From: Hemileia vastatrix
Lineage: Eukaryota; Basidiomycota; Pucciniomycetes; Pucciniales; Zaghouaniaceae
Direction of reading: 5' to 3'
Assembly (NCBI GenBank): GCA_030280995.1
Contig: JASXTE010000013.1
Coordinates: 13,977,501-14,041,500, forward strand
Length of the DNA: 64,000 nucleotides
The stretch's first letter is position 1; every line of letters begins with the position of its first letter. Under the pieces are notes generated by a model. The model saw only the letters and a program-made list of their open reading frames with translations, searched no databases and had not been told where the DNA came from. Position numbers and translations under genes: made by a program. Below, in pieces: positions 46,591-58,928 of this stretch.

Positions 46591-47013
46591 TCTCTCCACC
46601 ACCTATCACAGAGCCTTTACCTCCCTAACCTAAATTCAGCAGCACCCATTTTCTTTCTTCATTTACTTCTTCAAAATACCCGTTGTGGTACACATCTTGC
46701 AGTAATGCAGAAGTGTCCAAATTCGCAGAAAATGCAACCAATGGGTAGCTAGGGAGGATGTTTACTGAAGCCCAACAAAGGAGTTTTCAAAAGCACAGAG
46801 AAATTAGAGTCACTGCACATATTTTTAGTGTACTATGGATATACGAGAAGTGGCAAGTAAAAGATAGAGTAAAGTGCATACTGGACTATAAGACAAGAGG
46901 GTATGGTATTTACTTGTGAAAATCACAGTTAGCACTAGATGCATACTATAGACTTAGGAAGCAGAAAAAAACAAGGGTATGGGTTTCACACTTAGTGAGA
47001 TGCAATGGAATTT

Positions 47014-49367
47014 TGTCTGTTTATCTAGTATATAAGTGTCAGCCTAAATATCCTTAGGACTGAGTATTTCTTATGCTTAAAATAAGATAACCTTAACTAG
47101 ATTAAGCTTATATCTTAAAAATAAGGTTAAAATAATAATATATATTATTTTATGATATATATATATAATTATTATTCTATTATATAATTTATAATAGTTT
47201 AAATAGCTTATCCATGGCCTAATAATACTTATTAAGGTGTTAATGGAGTCAAAATATACTTATCTTAAGTGATATGAAGTAATTATTGACATACATAAGC
47301 TTATATGTATACATAAATCTCATATTCAGTGAAATATGCAGTATATTATGTATATTTAAGTATATAAGTGGGTTTTAGCCCCTTAATAGCCTATAACCTT
47401 TGTTTTTCTGCTTATTTTAGGTCATATGGACGAAATCAGTGGACTCACAATGCCTACAGAAGCATAGACACCTATATCAGGCGCATACACCCAGTTTGGA
47501 CAACTAAAATTACTTCCTTGGATGGTTATTCACGGATTTATGGGTTGGAAATATGTTTTTGGGTTAATGTGGATGCTTGGGGATGTTATTGGGGGCTTGG
47601 ACATTTTATTTGTTTCCTTTATATGCTTTTAGTTTCATTAAATCTCTTTTTGATCTTTTATTTTACCTGTTTCTTTATGGTATCCGCTTTTATCTGGGAT
47701 TTCTATTTATGGTATGACTCTGTGTTATTATTAATAGTGATGGAGGGTCCTTACTGGAGGTCTGGGTGTTGAAACTGCTTGAAGTGGACGCCATGGGGAG
47801 GTGATGGGCCCTCACAGTGCTGTAATTGCCGGGGATAGCAGTGACATCATCTGGATTGAAGGTCTGTGCACTCCAGTGGATTTGGGTATAAGTAAGGAGG
47901 GATTTTGACGGTTTATTATCATCATTCAATTACTACACTTCAAATAAACATTACACTACAATTATTAACATTCAGAAATATATTATAAAGCCCTTATAAA
48001 TTGATATTATCTTTATAATAGCTATAACTATATTTTATTCTTCTATTTTCCACCACTAGCACGCGTTTAAATCCAAGTATTGTGAGTTTTATTTGAGTAT
48101 AACTATTCTATTAGTCTTCCCCTGAGGTTTAATCACTAAATCATTTATTAATAAGTAGTAGGACCATAAAATAACACTATTATATCATACTTATATACTA
48201 GACTGTACTGACAATAAGTATGATTTAATAGTATTTATTAATGGTCCTACTACTTATTGATAAATGATTTAGTGATTAAACCTCAGGGGAAGACTAATAA
48301 AATAATAATACTCAAATAAAACTCACAATACTTGGATTTAAATGCGTGCTAGTGGTGGAAAATGGATAAATAAAATATATTTATAGCTTATATAATGATA
48401 ATATCAATTTATAAAGGCTTTATAATATATTTCTAAATGATAATAATTGTGTTTAAATGTTTAATTGAATTTTAGTAAGAAAATGATTATCAATAACCCG
48501 TCAAATCCCTCCTTACTTATACCAAAATCCACAGGAGTGCACAGACCTTCAATCCAGATAATGTCACTGCTATCCCTGGAAATTACAGCACTGTGAGGGC
48601 CCATAACCTCCCAATGGCGTTCACTTCAAGAAGATTCAACACCCAGATCTCCAGTAAGGACCCTCCATCACAATTAATGATAACACAGACCCATACCATA
48701 AATAGAAAATCCAGATAAAAGCGGATACCATAAAGAAACAAGTAAAATAACTAATACAAAAGGAATAAAATGAAACCCAAAGCATATAAAGGAAACAAAT
48801 TAAATGTCCAAGCCCCCAATAACATCCCCAAGCATACATATTAACCCATCAATGACCTCCCAACCCAAAAATCGGTGAATATCCATCCAAGGAAACAGAT
48901 TAAGTTGTCCAAGCTGAGTACATGCACCTGAAATAGATGTATATGCTTCTGTAGGTGTTGTGAATCCACTGAATACGTCCATATGACCTAAAATAAGCAG
49001 AAAAAAAGGTCATAGGCTGTTAAGAGGCTAAAACACACTTATAGACCTAAATATACATAATATACTACATATTTCACTGAATATGAGATTTATGTATACA
49101 TATAAGCGTATGTATGTCAATAATTACTTAATATCACTTAAGATAAGTATATTATGACTCCATTAACACCTTTAAAGTATTATTAGGCTATGAATAAGCT
49201 ATTTAAACAACTGTAAGTTATATAATAGTGTAATAATTATATATATATATAATATAATATATATATTATTATTTTAACCTTATTTTTAAGATATAAGCTT
49301 AATTTACTTAAGGTTATCTTATTTTAAGCATAATAAATACTCAGTCCTAAGAATATCTAGGCTGAAA
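47014..49367 (-). repeat. Outer LTR of family C/D, minus orientation, split by another LTR
   Basis: On the plus strand its end TGTCTGTTTATCTAGTAT lies at 47014-47036 and the rest at 48214-49367. This corresponds to the reverse complement of the LTR end seen at 63690-63721. The inner LTR 47037-48213 is inserted 23 bp from this end. It ends at 49367 with GGCTGA. Confidence 0.85.
47037..48213 (+). repeat. Inner solo LTR of family C/D with perfect target duplication
   Basis: It starts TGTCAGCCTAAATATCC and ends GTACTGACA (1177 bp). It is flanked by ATAAG on both sides (47032-47036 and 48214-48218). Because it lies inside an LTR of its own family in opposite orientation, the two form inverted arms of about 1.15 kb. 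It carries an aromatic-rich open frame (47368-47772). Confidence 0.92.
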
Positions 49368-49430
49368 AGTACTATGCCTGGAAACAGGGCATCCACATGT
49401 GCAGACCTTGCACATTCACTCTTCCAACTC

Positions 49431-49877
49431 TACATGCACCTGAAATAGATGTATATGCTTCTGTAGGTGTTGTGAATCCACTGAATACGTCCATATGACC
49501 TAAAATAAGCAGAAAAAAAGGTCATAGGCTTTTAAGAGGCTAAAACACACTTATAGACCTAAATATACATAATATACTACATATTTCACTGAATATGAGA
49601 TTTATGTATACATATAAGCGTATGTATGTCAATAATTACTTAATATCACTTAAGATAAGTATATTATGACTCCATTAACACCTTTAAAGTATTATTAGGC
49701 TATGAATAAGCTATTTAAACAACTGTAAGTTATATAATAGTGTAATAATTATATATATATGTATTATACACATACATATGAGTGTTTTAACCTTATTTTT
49801 AAGAGATAAGCTTAATGTATTTAAGGTTATATTATTTTAAAAATAAGAATCATTCATTCCTGGAGATACCTAGGCTG
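49431..49877 (-). repeat. Partial LTR of family C/D, mosaic duplicate
   Basis: 49431 to about 49757 repeats 48919-49245 with a single base difference over roughly 330 bp. Beyond the (AT)n tract the sequence diverges strongly and instead resembles the LTR start of element D (62548). The start at 49431 is abrupt, so the copy is truncated. Confidence 0.85.
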
Positions 49878-50260
49878 GCATATTTAGATGTAAGCTGCTA
49901 CTACTTAGCGCTGGCAGAAACTTGTTTGAGAAATAAGGTAGCACTGGAAGAACAAGTGGGTCAATAAGCAGTGCTCAACAATAGAAGAAAAAGAAGTGAG
50001 ACTTAAAAGGAGGGTATTGAATCAGGGCAAAGAGTTTCACAATTAGTGGGTACTTATATAGCAATCACAGTTTATTACAATAGGTATGGAAGGTGGTACA
50101 GTACTTATTATATAGTTAGTGATCTCAAGGAGTATAGGTTATGTATGAAAAAATAAAGCATCAGACACAATAGTAGATTTACTATAGTGTTTCAAGCACT
50201 ATAAAGGCCAGGGATAATTCTTAAAAATGTAATTAGATTAATGACATACTTAATTACCAT
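49878..50260. other. Unassigned element-like sequence
   Basis: There is no coding frame. Words such as TTTCACAATTAGTGGGTACT and ATCACAGTT recur loosely at 46900-47000, and TGTTTCAAGCACTA resembles TGCTTCAAGTG in the family A LTR near 51630. It is possibly decayed family A LTR DNA. Confidence 0.35.
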
Positions 50261-51366
50261 TTTAGAATGACTCTTACAGTTGCCTTGCTGTTAGCAGAAT
50301 CAAAGGGAGTTGGATAAACTGTAGAAAACCCTGTCCCTTTGAGGAAAATAAGAGTTCTCAATTATCTTATCTATAGCTTCTAATTGATATAAAATGACCA
50401 ATAAAATATTTTTAATAAAAATTTTGAGATGTAGAATCTGTGTTCTTTATAATGAGGTTGATAATCACAACAGTGAATCTGTATTTAGAAAAGTTATATA
50501 AATGATTGAATAATATATATTTTTTATGAAGCTTTTTATTTTTATAAGATTTAGTTTTTAAGATACGATACCTGAGGATGAGAATTTATAATGGTAACCA
50601 ATATGTTATTATTGATGATGATGAGTAAAATTAAGAAATTTTTATATAAAAGTGTTATATTTATAAGGCTATTTCAATTTTATATTTTATTATGAATATA
50701 ATAATGGATTGTTATATATGCCTTGTTGTGGTTGGTTGTTGTATGATGGTTTTTAAGATTCTATGATTATGTCTAATTTTTTTTCTACAGGATTTACATG
50801 CATAGTATGTCACATGTCCTACTTTCCCTAACTGGAGCATTCCAGAGCTCATCTGGAGATCCCTGGAGTTAGTACCAAGTTTTTCTGCAGCATTCCAGAG
50901 CTGGTACAGAGTTCCAGACTCAATTACAACCTTTAAAATATCAATAAAAAATCTAGAAAAATCACAGATGATAGAGCTACATCTCCTTTATATTCCGCTC
51001 TAATTTTTGTAACCTGTGCAACCCTATTTACCTGATAAAAATATCAATGATAAGCAAATTATGAAAAATCAAAAATAATAATAAAAATTTATTAAATTAT
51101 TGAAAATTCCAAAAAAATTCCTAAAGGTTCTTGAGACTCCTGGATTTAATTTCCATGCTTTTGTAAACCTATACTTGCATTTCCTGTCCGGTAATTAATT
51201 GTCCAATCTTGACCTGAAAAATTTACCCCTTTTAACCACTTTTAATATTCAATTTATTTAATATAACCATTTTGAAACTATATTGTCCTTTCCAATCTCA
51301 AAAACTGTTTCCCAAAAGTTTATTTTTAATAAACTTAAGTGCCTTAAAAAATTTTAGACTGCCACA
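50261..51366 (-). repeat. Family E LTR, copy 2 (probably solo)
   Basis: Plus-strand ends are TTTAGAATGACTCTTAC.. and ..GACTGCCACA (1106 bp). It is followed by unrelated DNA rather than the TCCTCCCTC tract, so it is probably a solo LTR. No perfect target duplication could be recognised. Confidence 0.85.
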
Positions 51367-51379
51367 ACATTTGATATTC

Positions 51380-51915
51380 TTGTATTAGCACTGATCTTAA
51401 GTAGAAGAACCAGTAGGGGAAGGAATCATAGGAGAAGGACACTGAGCATGCATGTATATAAAACAGAACTCAATTTTTAAAAGTGAGAGTGTGTAGAAAT
51501 TTAGATTGAAGTAGATTTATTATAAATAAGAAATATAGATATTTATTTTGTACACATCAGGTGTGCATACCAGAAGTGGTGAAGTAGAGTTATTTTATTA
51601 CTACAGTAAGGATAGTATTAGATAGAGTGCTTCAAGTGTGAGTGAATGAGAATAATAGGACTTACTGATAATGGATCTAGAAAAAATATAGATAAATTTT
51701 ATTAAAATATATTATTTCTATCTTTGAAGAAGATCTATATAAATCCATTCCACTTTCTTCCCCAAAAATATATAACCACACTTATAATACATGCTTTCAC
51801 TGTCTTCAAATATTAGAGTGGAAGGCACTTCTTTTTTAAATTATTTTAAGAATGGAGAAACAACTCATCTTGGATTGTTTCTATATCTTAATATCATAGA
51901 ACTTTTCTTTCTACA
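51380..51915 (+). repeat. Family A LTR, copy 2 (left end uncertain)
   Basis: It matches the minus-strand LTR at 15720-16400 in AGAGTGG.AGGCACTTCTTTTT and in the last 60 bp. The left end could not be fixed. A TGTAGAAATTTAG near 51493 is one candidate start. Confidence 0.55.
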
Positions 51916-52297
51916 ATTGGTGTTCCAACACTAGAATACAGATTGTAAGTACAGTTATTTTTTAGTTTTTAGTTTTTCAGGGTTTTGTAAAGAGGACGTA
52001 ATCAATCTGGAACTTTGAGGAAGAGTTATAGTGTCTACTAAAATTGAAAAAAGCCTTCATCAGAGGATAGAATAGGGCTTTATTAAAGAATAAAGTCAGT
52101 ATAAGCTTTTAGTGCTTATTTTTTATTTATATTTCAGTAGTAGAAGGTAGAATAGAAACTAAAACTACTACCTTTAAAATTACACAGGAGAGGTCAAAGT
52201 TTCCTAACTTTAAAGTGCAATTACCACCTAGGGTTCTTACAATAAATAGGTGCAAGGATGAAAGCTTTCAATTTACAGGAATCAACACTCAAAGTTT

Positions 52298-52720
52298 TTG
52301 AGGAGGTTCAAACAAGCAGTGGAAGTTCATGGAGTATTGGATTATGATATGGTGCACCAAGTATTGTTTTTTGTTGCTAATGAATGTAGGGAAAATCTAG
52401 AGAAACTGGATGGTCAGGAGAAATGCAATTGTAAAGGGCTAAAAGAGCAGATGTTAAAAAGATGGCCTAAAATCACTGAAGAGACAAGTTATACAATTAA
52501 GGACCTAGATGTCTTGGTAAATAGGGAAAAAGCTAAAGGGGGTATCAGAGACCGTAAAGATTTTAAATCTTTTTGACAAGATTTTGATCAGGTAGTAGAT
52601 TATTTGGTCAGTAACAAGGATTTCAGTGACACCAATGCATCATTAACTTGGTATTGTGAGGCATTAGCACTTAAGGTCAAAGATTGGGAAAAAAGGTGTC
52701 TTAATAATTAAGGAAAATTA
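52298..52720 (+). pseudogene. Family A gag, copy 2
   Basis: The reading LRRFKQAVEVHGVLDYDMVHQVLFFVANE and onward parallels the gag of copy 1 (15519-14938). In-frame stops and a shift end the open stretch at 52576, and similarity continues to about 52720 (VSNKDFSDTNASLTW). The zinc knuckle is missing because of the deletion. Confidence 0.8.
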
Positions 52721-52929
52721 GTTAGATAGAAGAAGGGGGATTATAGGTATCCAGGGTTGGGGGAAGTAGAATCATCAGTGGAAGCTGAAATAAAATTACA
52801 TTGGGTAGAGTTCCAAGCAGATAGGCTTTCTTTGGAGGATTTAGTTTTCTCCATTAAGGCACTTGAAAAGAAAAGATGATGTATAAGATTGTAAAGATGA
52901 ATGTGAAGAATAATTTTAGTTTTTAAAAA

Positions 52930-53464
52930 GAATTTTAGGGAAAGACATTCCTATAAAGAAACTGGAATATGGACCAGGTGCTGGAAAGATTAATCTAGAA
53001 GTGGATTCAAGTGTGTCTGCAGTAGGCCCAGTTTTTATGCAGGAGGACAAGGAAAGAAAGGATAGGTTTTCCTTTATGAATCTAACAATTTCAAGAAGGT
53101 GGAATCAAGGTACTCACAGTCTAAACTGGAGTTATGTGGAGTTGAAATGATTTTGAAGAATTTAAAATGGATGCTTTGGGCTCAACATTTTGAGTTTCAT
53201 ATTGATGCGCTGTCATTAGTGCAGATGATTAGTAGTGCAAGTTTACCAGATGTGACAATGACTAGATGGGTAGAGAAGATTAATTTATTTTCCTTTGATT
53301 TAGTCCATAAACCAGGAAAATCTTTCACAATGCCAGATTATTTATCTAGGAGGCCATTGTGTGAAGAGGATTCTGAGGAAAAAGAATTTGAAGAAGATAA
53401 GAAATGGATAAATGAACTAGGTTATTGTTATCAGAGGCTTAAAAATAAGAATAATGTTTTCTGA
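52930..53464 (+). pseudogene. Family A RNase H, copy 2
   Basis: It begins with EYGPGAGKINLEVDSSVSAVGPVFMQED, then, after a shift, an open frame of 121 residues (53099-53464) with SRYSQSKLELCGVE, FHIDALSLVQMI, RWVEKINLFSFDLVHKPGKSF and DYLSRRP. This is the RNase H and tether region in better condition than in copy 1. It stands directly behind gag DNA, so it could not be made as part of a working polyprotein. Confidence 0.85.
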
Positions 53465-53487
53465 AAAGATGTAAAGCTAATGAGCCA

Positions 53488-54590
53488 TGTTGGAGAAATA
53501 CTCTTACAGTTGCCTTGCTGTAAGAAGAATCAAAGGGAGTTGAATAAACCAAAGAGAAACCTGTCCCTTTAAGTAAATAAAGAGTTCAAAATTAACTAAG
53601 CTATAGCCTATAATTAATATGAAATGAAAAATACACAATTTTTTAATAAAGGTGTTGTGATTTAGAATCTGTGTTCATTATGATAAGGGTAAGAAACACA
53701 AGATTGAAGTTGTATTTATAAAAGTTATATATATGATTGAATAACATACTTTTATGAAGCTTTTACTTTAAGATTTAGTTTTTAAAATCATAAACATGAT
53801 GATGAGCCCTTTAAACGGTACCCTATAATTGAATATTTATGATGATTAGTGAAATTAATAAATTTTTATTTTTATAGAGGTATTACAATTTTATAATTTG
53901 TTATGAAATATAATTAATTATTGTAATAAATTCATTATTGGTTGTTGGTTGTATGATGTTATTATTTACCCTTTTTATCTAATTTTGATTCTACAGGCTT
54001 TATATGCATAGTAATTCACGTGCCCTACTTTTCCTAACTGGAGCATTCCGGAGCGCATACAGAGATCTCCAGAGTTTGTACAGAACTCATCTGGAAAATT
54101 CTGGAGCTTGTACAGACTTCTAAACTTAATTAGAACCTTTAAAATACAAATAAAAAATCTAGAAAAACTACAGATAATAGAGCTATTTCTCTTCTATATT
54201 CCACACAAATTTTTGTAGCCTGTGCAGCCCTATTCACCTAGTAAAAATTATCAATGTTAAGCAAATAATGAAAAATCAAAATAATACAAAATAATTTATA
54301 AAATTATTAAAAATAGTAAAAAAATTGAAAAAATTAAAGAAAAAATAGTAAAGATCTTAAGTCTCCTGAATTTAATTTTCATGCACTTTTGGACCTATAC
54401 TTCCATTTCCTGTCCAGTAATTATTTGTTAAATTGCAACCTGTAAAATCAACCCTTTTTAACCACTTTTAATACTTAATTTATTTAATTTAAATTTTAAA
54501 ATTAGATTGGCCTTTCCAATATCAACAATAACTCACAGAAAAATCCTTTTATTTAAACTTTAGTGCCTTACTAAAATTTTAACTGCCACA
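53488..54590 (-). repeat. Family E LTR, copy 3
   Basis: Plus-strand ends are TGTTGGAGAAATACTCTTAC.. and ..AACTGCCACA (1103 bp). It is followed by TCCTCCCTCCAA, the reverse complement of a polypurine tract, so it is a 3' LTR in minus orientation. Confidence 0.9.
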
Positions 54591-55001
54591 TCCTCCCTCC
54601 AATGAAGAATGTCCCCATTTTTTAAACTTGAATAATTGATCTTTCATATATTCATCTTCTCTTCATTCTCTTCAACATGAAGAAATTATGAGGTTAAGTT
54701 TACTATTGAAATTTTTTTTAATATTGTGATTGAAATATTCCATAGAGATTATTTTATTTGATTGTTTTTTTCTTCTTCAAAAATTTAATACTTTAATTAT
54801 TTAATTCAATTGGTGCTGATAACTGTTATTTTCTGGTCAATTTTAACACTTTTTATTTGTCATATAATTTTCATAATTTTAAATAAAAAATTTAATAAAC
54901 TGTAGTGGCTTATGTTGATTCCACTACTGAGAGAAAGGTTTTTATTTCTTCAGACTCTCCTCTACCAGTGTCCATTGTTCTTCAAAGAACAAGAGAGTGG
55001 G
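54591..55001 (-). mobile_element. Family E internal fragment, left of element D
   Basis: 54591-54690 matches 35607-35700, and 54735-55001 matches 45080-45325, so the middle of the internal region is deleted. It ends GAGAGTGGG, where element D is inserted, and continues at 63722. Confidence 0.75.
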
Positions 55002-56179
55002 TTTTAGCCAAGGTATCCTCAGAACTGATTAATTATAATTTTTAAAATAAGATAACCTTAATTACATTAAGCTTATAAGTTTACATTAAGGTTAAAATAC
55101 TTATATATATGGCTATAATACTTATATATATGTAATTATTACACTATTATATGACTTATAGTTGTATAAATATCTTATCAATAGCCTTATAATACTTCTT
55201 AAGGTTTTTTTGGAGGCATAATATATACGTATCTTAAGTGATATAAAGTAATTATAGACAGCCATAAGCTTATATGAAAACATAAACCTCATATTCAGGG
55301 AAATATGTAGCTATATTAAGTATACTTAGGTCTATAAGTGGGTTTTAACCTCTAAAAAGCCTATAACCTTAGCTTTTCTGCTTATTTTAGGTCATATGGA
55401 GGTATTAAGTGGACTCAAAATGCCTACATAAGTATATACACCTTTTTCAGGTGCATATATTTAGTTTGGACAACTTAATCTGCTTCCTTTGATGGATTTT
55501 CAAGGATTTATGGTTTGGGATATGATTAATGGGTTAATATGGATGCTTGGGGATGTTATTAGGGGCCGGAAAAGTTGATTTGTTTCCTTTATTTTCTTTG
55601 GGTCTCATTAACTACTCTTTGGATGTGTTATTTTACCTGTTTCTTTATGGTATCTGCTTTCATCTGTTTATTCTATTTGTGGTATGGGTCTATGATATCA
55701 TTAATTGTGATGGAGGGTCCTTACTGGAGATCTGAGTGTTGAAAATTCTTTAAGTGGACGCCATGGGGAGGTTATGGGCCTCACAGCTCTTTAATTTCTG
55801 GGGAGAGCAGTGACATCATCTGGATTGAAGGTCTGTGCACTCCAGTGGATTTTGGTAAAAGTATGGGAGGATTTGATGGGTAATTGAACATCACTAACCT
55901 ACTAAAATTCAAATAAACATTATAAAAATTATTATCATATATAAATATATTTCATAGAATTTATAAATTGATATTATCTTTATATAAGCTATAACTATAT
56001 TTTATTTATCTATTTTCCACCACTAGCATGCAAAAAATCCAAGTGTTGTGAGTTTATATTGAGAATAACTATTTTATAAGTCTTTCAATAATATTTAATC
56101 AATAAAAAATTTATCAATAAGTAGTAGGGCCATTAATATTTACTGTTAAATCATACTTAGATACTAGCATACACTGACA
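55002..56179 (+). repeat. Element D 5' LTR
   Basis: It starts TTTTAGCCAAGGTATCC (consensus TGxxAGxCTAGGTATCC) and ends ACACTGACA. It aligns with 62548-63721 and with the C/D solo LTRs at 47014-49367. A short aromatic-rich frame (55547-55735) lies in the same LTR region as the frames at 47368 and 63056. Confidence 0.9.
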
Positions 56180-56671
56180 ATTGGGGGTCTTTCCTTAATT
56201 ATTACTTATTATTTAGTATAAGCCTTAGGACTTAATTATTACTCTAGCATATATAATTAAAACCAAATATTTGGGTCTGCAAAATGTTAGTGGGTCATTA
56301 TAGCTCAGAAATTGTGGAAATAACCCATATAATAATTGTACTAATTTTTTATAATAAAAATTAGGTATTTACAGTAGTAACTGTACCCAATATATACCCA
56401 ATTTTACCTGGTATTTGGTAACCAATATTACACCCAATTAAATTGGTTAGCTAATTATTCACCCTTATAAATGTCTAGTTAAACTTATTTTTTAATATTT
56501 AACATATTTTTTTTGAATTTTTATTATATTTAATTTAAATATAGGAAGATAAAAATTCAGTGTAAGCTCCATTGCTTTTATTAGTAATTATAGTACTAAT
56601 ATATTTTTTCTACTAATTAAAATACAGGTTTTTTCTCTTTTAGAAGTGAAGAATCACTTATTTAAGTCATA
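56180..56671 (+). other. Element D leader, primer-binding region
   Basis: The sequence directly after the LTR is ATTGGGGGTCTTTCC, the place where a primer site is expected. I cannot match it to a tRNA. The rest is AT-rich and noncoding up to the gag ATG at 56672. Confidence 0.5.
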
Positions 56672-58928
56672 ATGAGTTCTCGACAGGATAATTTAAGTGA
56701 TAAACCTGCTTTTAACACCAGGTCTTATTCTAAAAACACTGTACCAGGACATTACTATGGAAGGCCAATCCTACCAACAGCCAGAAGAAATGAGCATAGA
56801 AGAAAGGGATTCCTTATTAAAAAATATCACTATAAAAAAGACTTAACCTCCTCTTCAGGATCAACTGTCCCATATGGCATAACAGGTTCTGAAACTGGAA
56901 GAGTCCAGATCTTCCATACTAAAGAAGGTGGAACATGTGCAAAACCACTGCAGGATAGGATTGCAGAAAATGAACCAAACTTTGTCAGAGCTAAAGGGAG
57001 TGCAGCCAAATCAGCAAACCCCTACCCAAGGAGGATCAAGTCAGACCCATGAAAATATCTTTGTAGAGAAATGTAAGTGAGATTGGCTCCATCAGCAGTG
57101 TGCAAGCCACAATTGCAACAGGGATCCACCCCTCACCAGAAAAACTTTGCTCACCCTTACAGAGGAAAGAAAAAGTGAAAAAATTCAGGGCTTTCTCCTA
57201 TCCCTTGGTAAGTAGATTACCCTCTCAGATTGAATAAAATACTAATGATTACAACATAGGTAATTTTATTGATGTAAAATCTGTCCAGAAAATTGAGGAG
57301 GACTTAAGACAATTAGGTTTTGATGTAGATACAGCTGATTTATCTTTTTTTAATAACAATAGTACTTTTTACAATAATAATACAGTTAACCCTCAGTTGC
57401 CACCACTTATTAGTGAGTTGAGAACCTCAAAAAATAGTGAAGAATATGAGAAGGAAGAAGTGGAGTTTTTTAATAATAACCCAACTGTCCATAGAAAATT
57501 TTCAGCATTATGGAATAGAATGACTGAGTGTGAGGAACAAATAATTAAGCTCACAAGTGAAAAATTTTTTTCCTTGAAATTGAATATTTCTTAATTGGAA
57601 ATAAGAAATAAGGAATCAGAGAAAGTAAACTTTACTCTAACTCTTAAATAAGATTCCTTAAGTAATAAATATAGTGAACTTTACAACAAATTCTGTGAGA
57701 TAGAAAAATTGTATGAAGCACATTTATTGAAATATGAATCAAGAACAAAAATATCTTTTTCACAAACAAATCAAAGTGTCTCTAATTTGTTACAAAGAGT
57801 AACTAAGGTTGAGCTTGAAACTTCCAATCTAGTAATGAATCAGGAAAATCATAAGTATACACAGTATAATAATAATCCTTTCATTTAAAAAAATGAATCT
57901 CAATCATTTCCAATTCCACCACAAGTAAAACCATCTGGTGGAAGTGTCAAGTCTGAGAAGACAAATGTAGGTCACAAATCCCTGCAAGAGGAAATACAAG
58001 ACCATTTATCCAGAGTGAATGATTTATTCAATTTACCTAAGATTAGTGAGATTAAATCCAATTAGAAGAGCTGGCCAAAGATTGATCAGTACCCAAATAA
58101 TGACGGAGAAGCCAGCTCTGATTGGCAGAATTTTATTCAAAGAATTGACAATTTAAAATTCACACATAAGTTACCAGATGAAGAAATAACAGCAAATCTG
58201 ATTTCTTTATTTACGGATGTTTCTTTATTATGGTTTTAAGCTGTATTAAGTGAGGGTAATTATTACTCCTGGGCTGAATGGAAACACCTGATTGGAAAAA
58301 AAATTGGAGGTTCTAAATTCAGACTAACTCAGAAAAGATTATATGAGAAAACTAGGTATAATCTGTTGAATGGTGAAAAAACAATTGAATTTTTAATGAA
58401 TTTTAATTAAATATTAAAATCCATTTAGCCAAATATGGGTTTTAACTTGTGGAAAGATAAAATAATATATAAATTACCTATATCTGTCATAGACATTTTT
58501 TAGCTAGAACAATGAGGGTAAATGAATACTCTGAATTTATTAATATTTGTAACAAAATATTATTGAACAATAAGTATGAAGCAAGGTACACCACTTATAA
58601 ATAAAAAAATGAGCCTGTGAAAAATCAGAATTCAAAAGCACTGCAGGAAGAGCAGAAAAAACCTACTGCACCTGTAGTACCTAAAATATATGAGAGTAAT
58701 ACTTGTTATAAGTGTAATAAGCATTGGGCTAAAGGTCAAAAATGTGATAAAAACATAAATATTGTTGAAAATCAGAATGAATCTGATAATGAAACAGAGA
58801 AAAGTAAAGATTCAAGTGATTATGACAGTAATATCTCATATAGTGATGAAAATGAAGTTTGTATTTTGGAAGATTATTTGACCATCTTTGAAAATCCAAT
58901 ATTAAGTATGGAATCAAATGAATCTTAA
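56672..58928 (+). pseudogene. Element D gag with zinc knuckle (decayed)
   Basis: It starts MSSRQDNLSDKPAFNTRSY.., a basic Ser/Arg-rich N-terminus (open to 57052). A long coiled region (57397-57880) follows, then the capsid core (58070-58600: DWQNFIQRIDNLKF, PDEEITANLISLFT, GGSKFRLTQKRLYEKT), and finally CYKCNKHWAKGQKC within 58617-58928. The core matches the minus-strand B-old gag (YSSFDWQQFIQRIN..). About six stops, mainly TAA or TAG, break it. Confidence 0.85.

Larger units (their letters stand above)
44723..46990. mobile_element. Family E internal region, part 2
   Basis: It continues the family E element after the solo LTR. The stretch 45080-45400 is repeated at 54735-55001 and 63722-64000 (GATTCCACTACTGA.., CTCTGCCA.., GAGAGTGGG, then CACCTAAATAGTCTACCA), which shows it is element DNA and also where element D inserted. 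No retroelement enzyme is recognisable. It contains a minisatellite and a decayed gene, listed separately. The stretch from about 46760 to the LTR at 47014 is unassigned. Confidence 0.6.
51380..53487 (+). mobile_element. Gypsy family A, copy 2: internal deletion derivative
   Basis: An LTR ending ..TTTCTACA (51915) and a primer site ATTGGTGTTCCAACA (51916-51930) are followed by gag and then, without protease or RT, by RNase H. Compared with copy 1 about 3 kb are missing between gag and the RT end. The junction is near 52870-52930. The 3' part is cut off at 53488 by a family E LTR. Confidence 0.85.

Noticed and set aside
47014..49367. Large palindrome as a replication or telomere-type structure
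   Set aside because: The ATAAG target duplication and the split outer LTR explain it fully as one LTR inserted into another.
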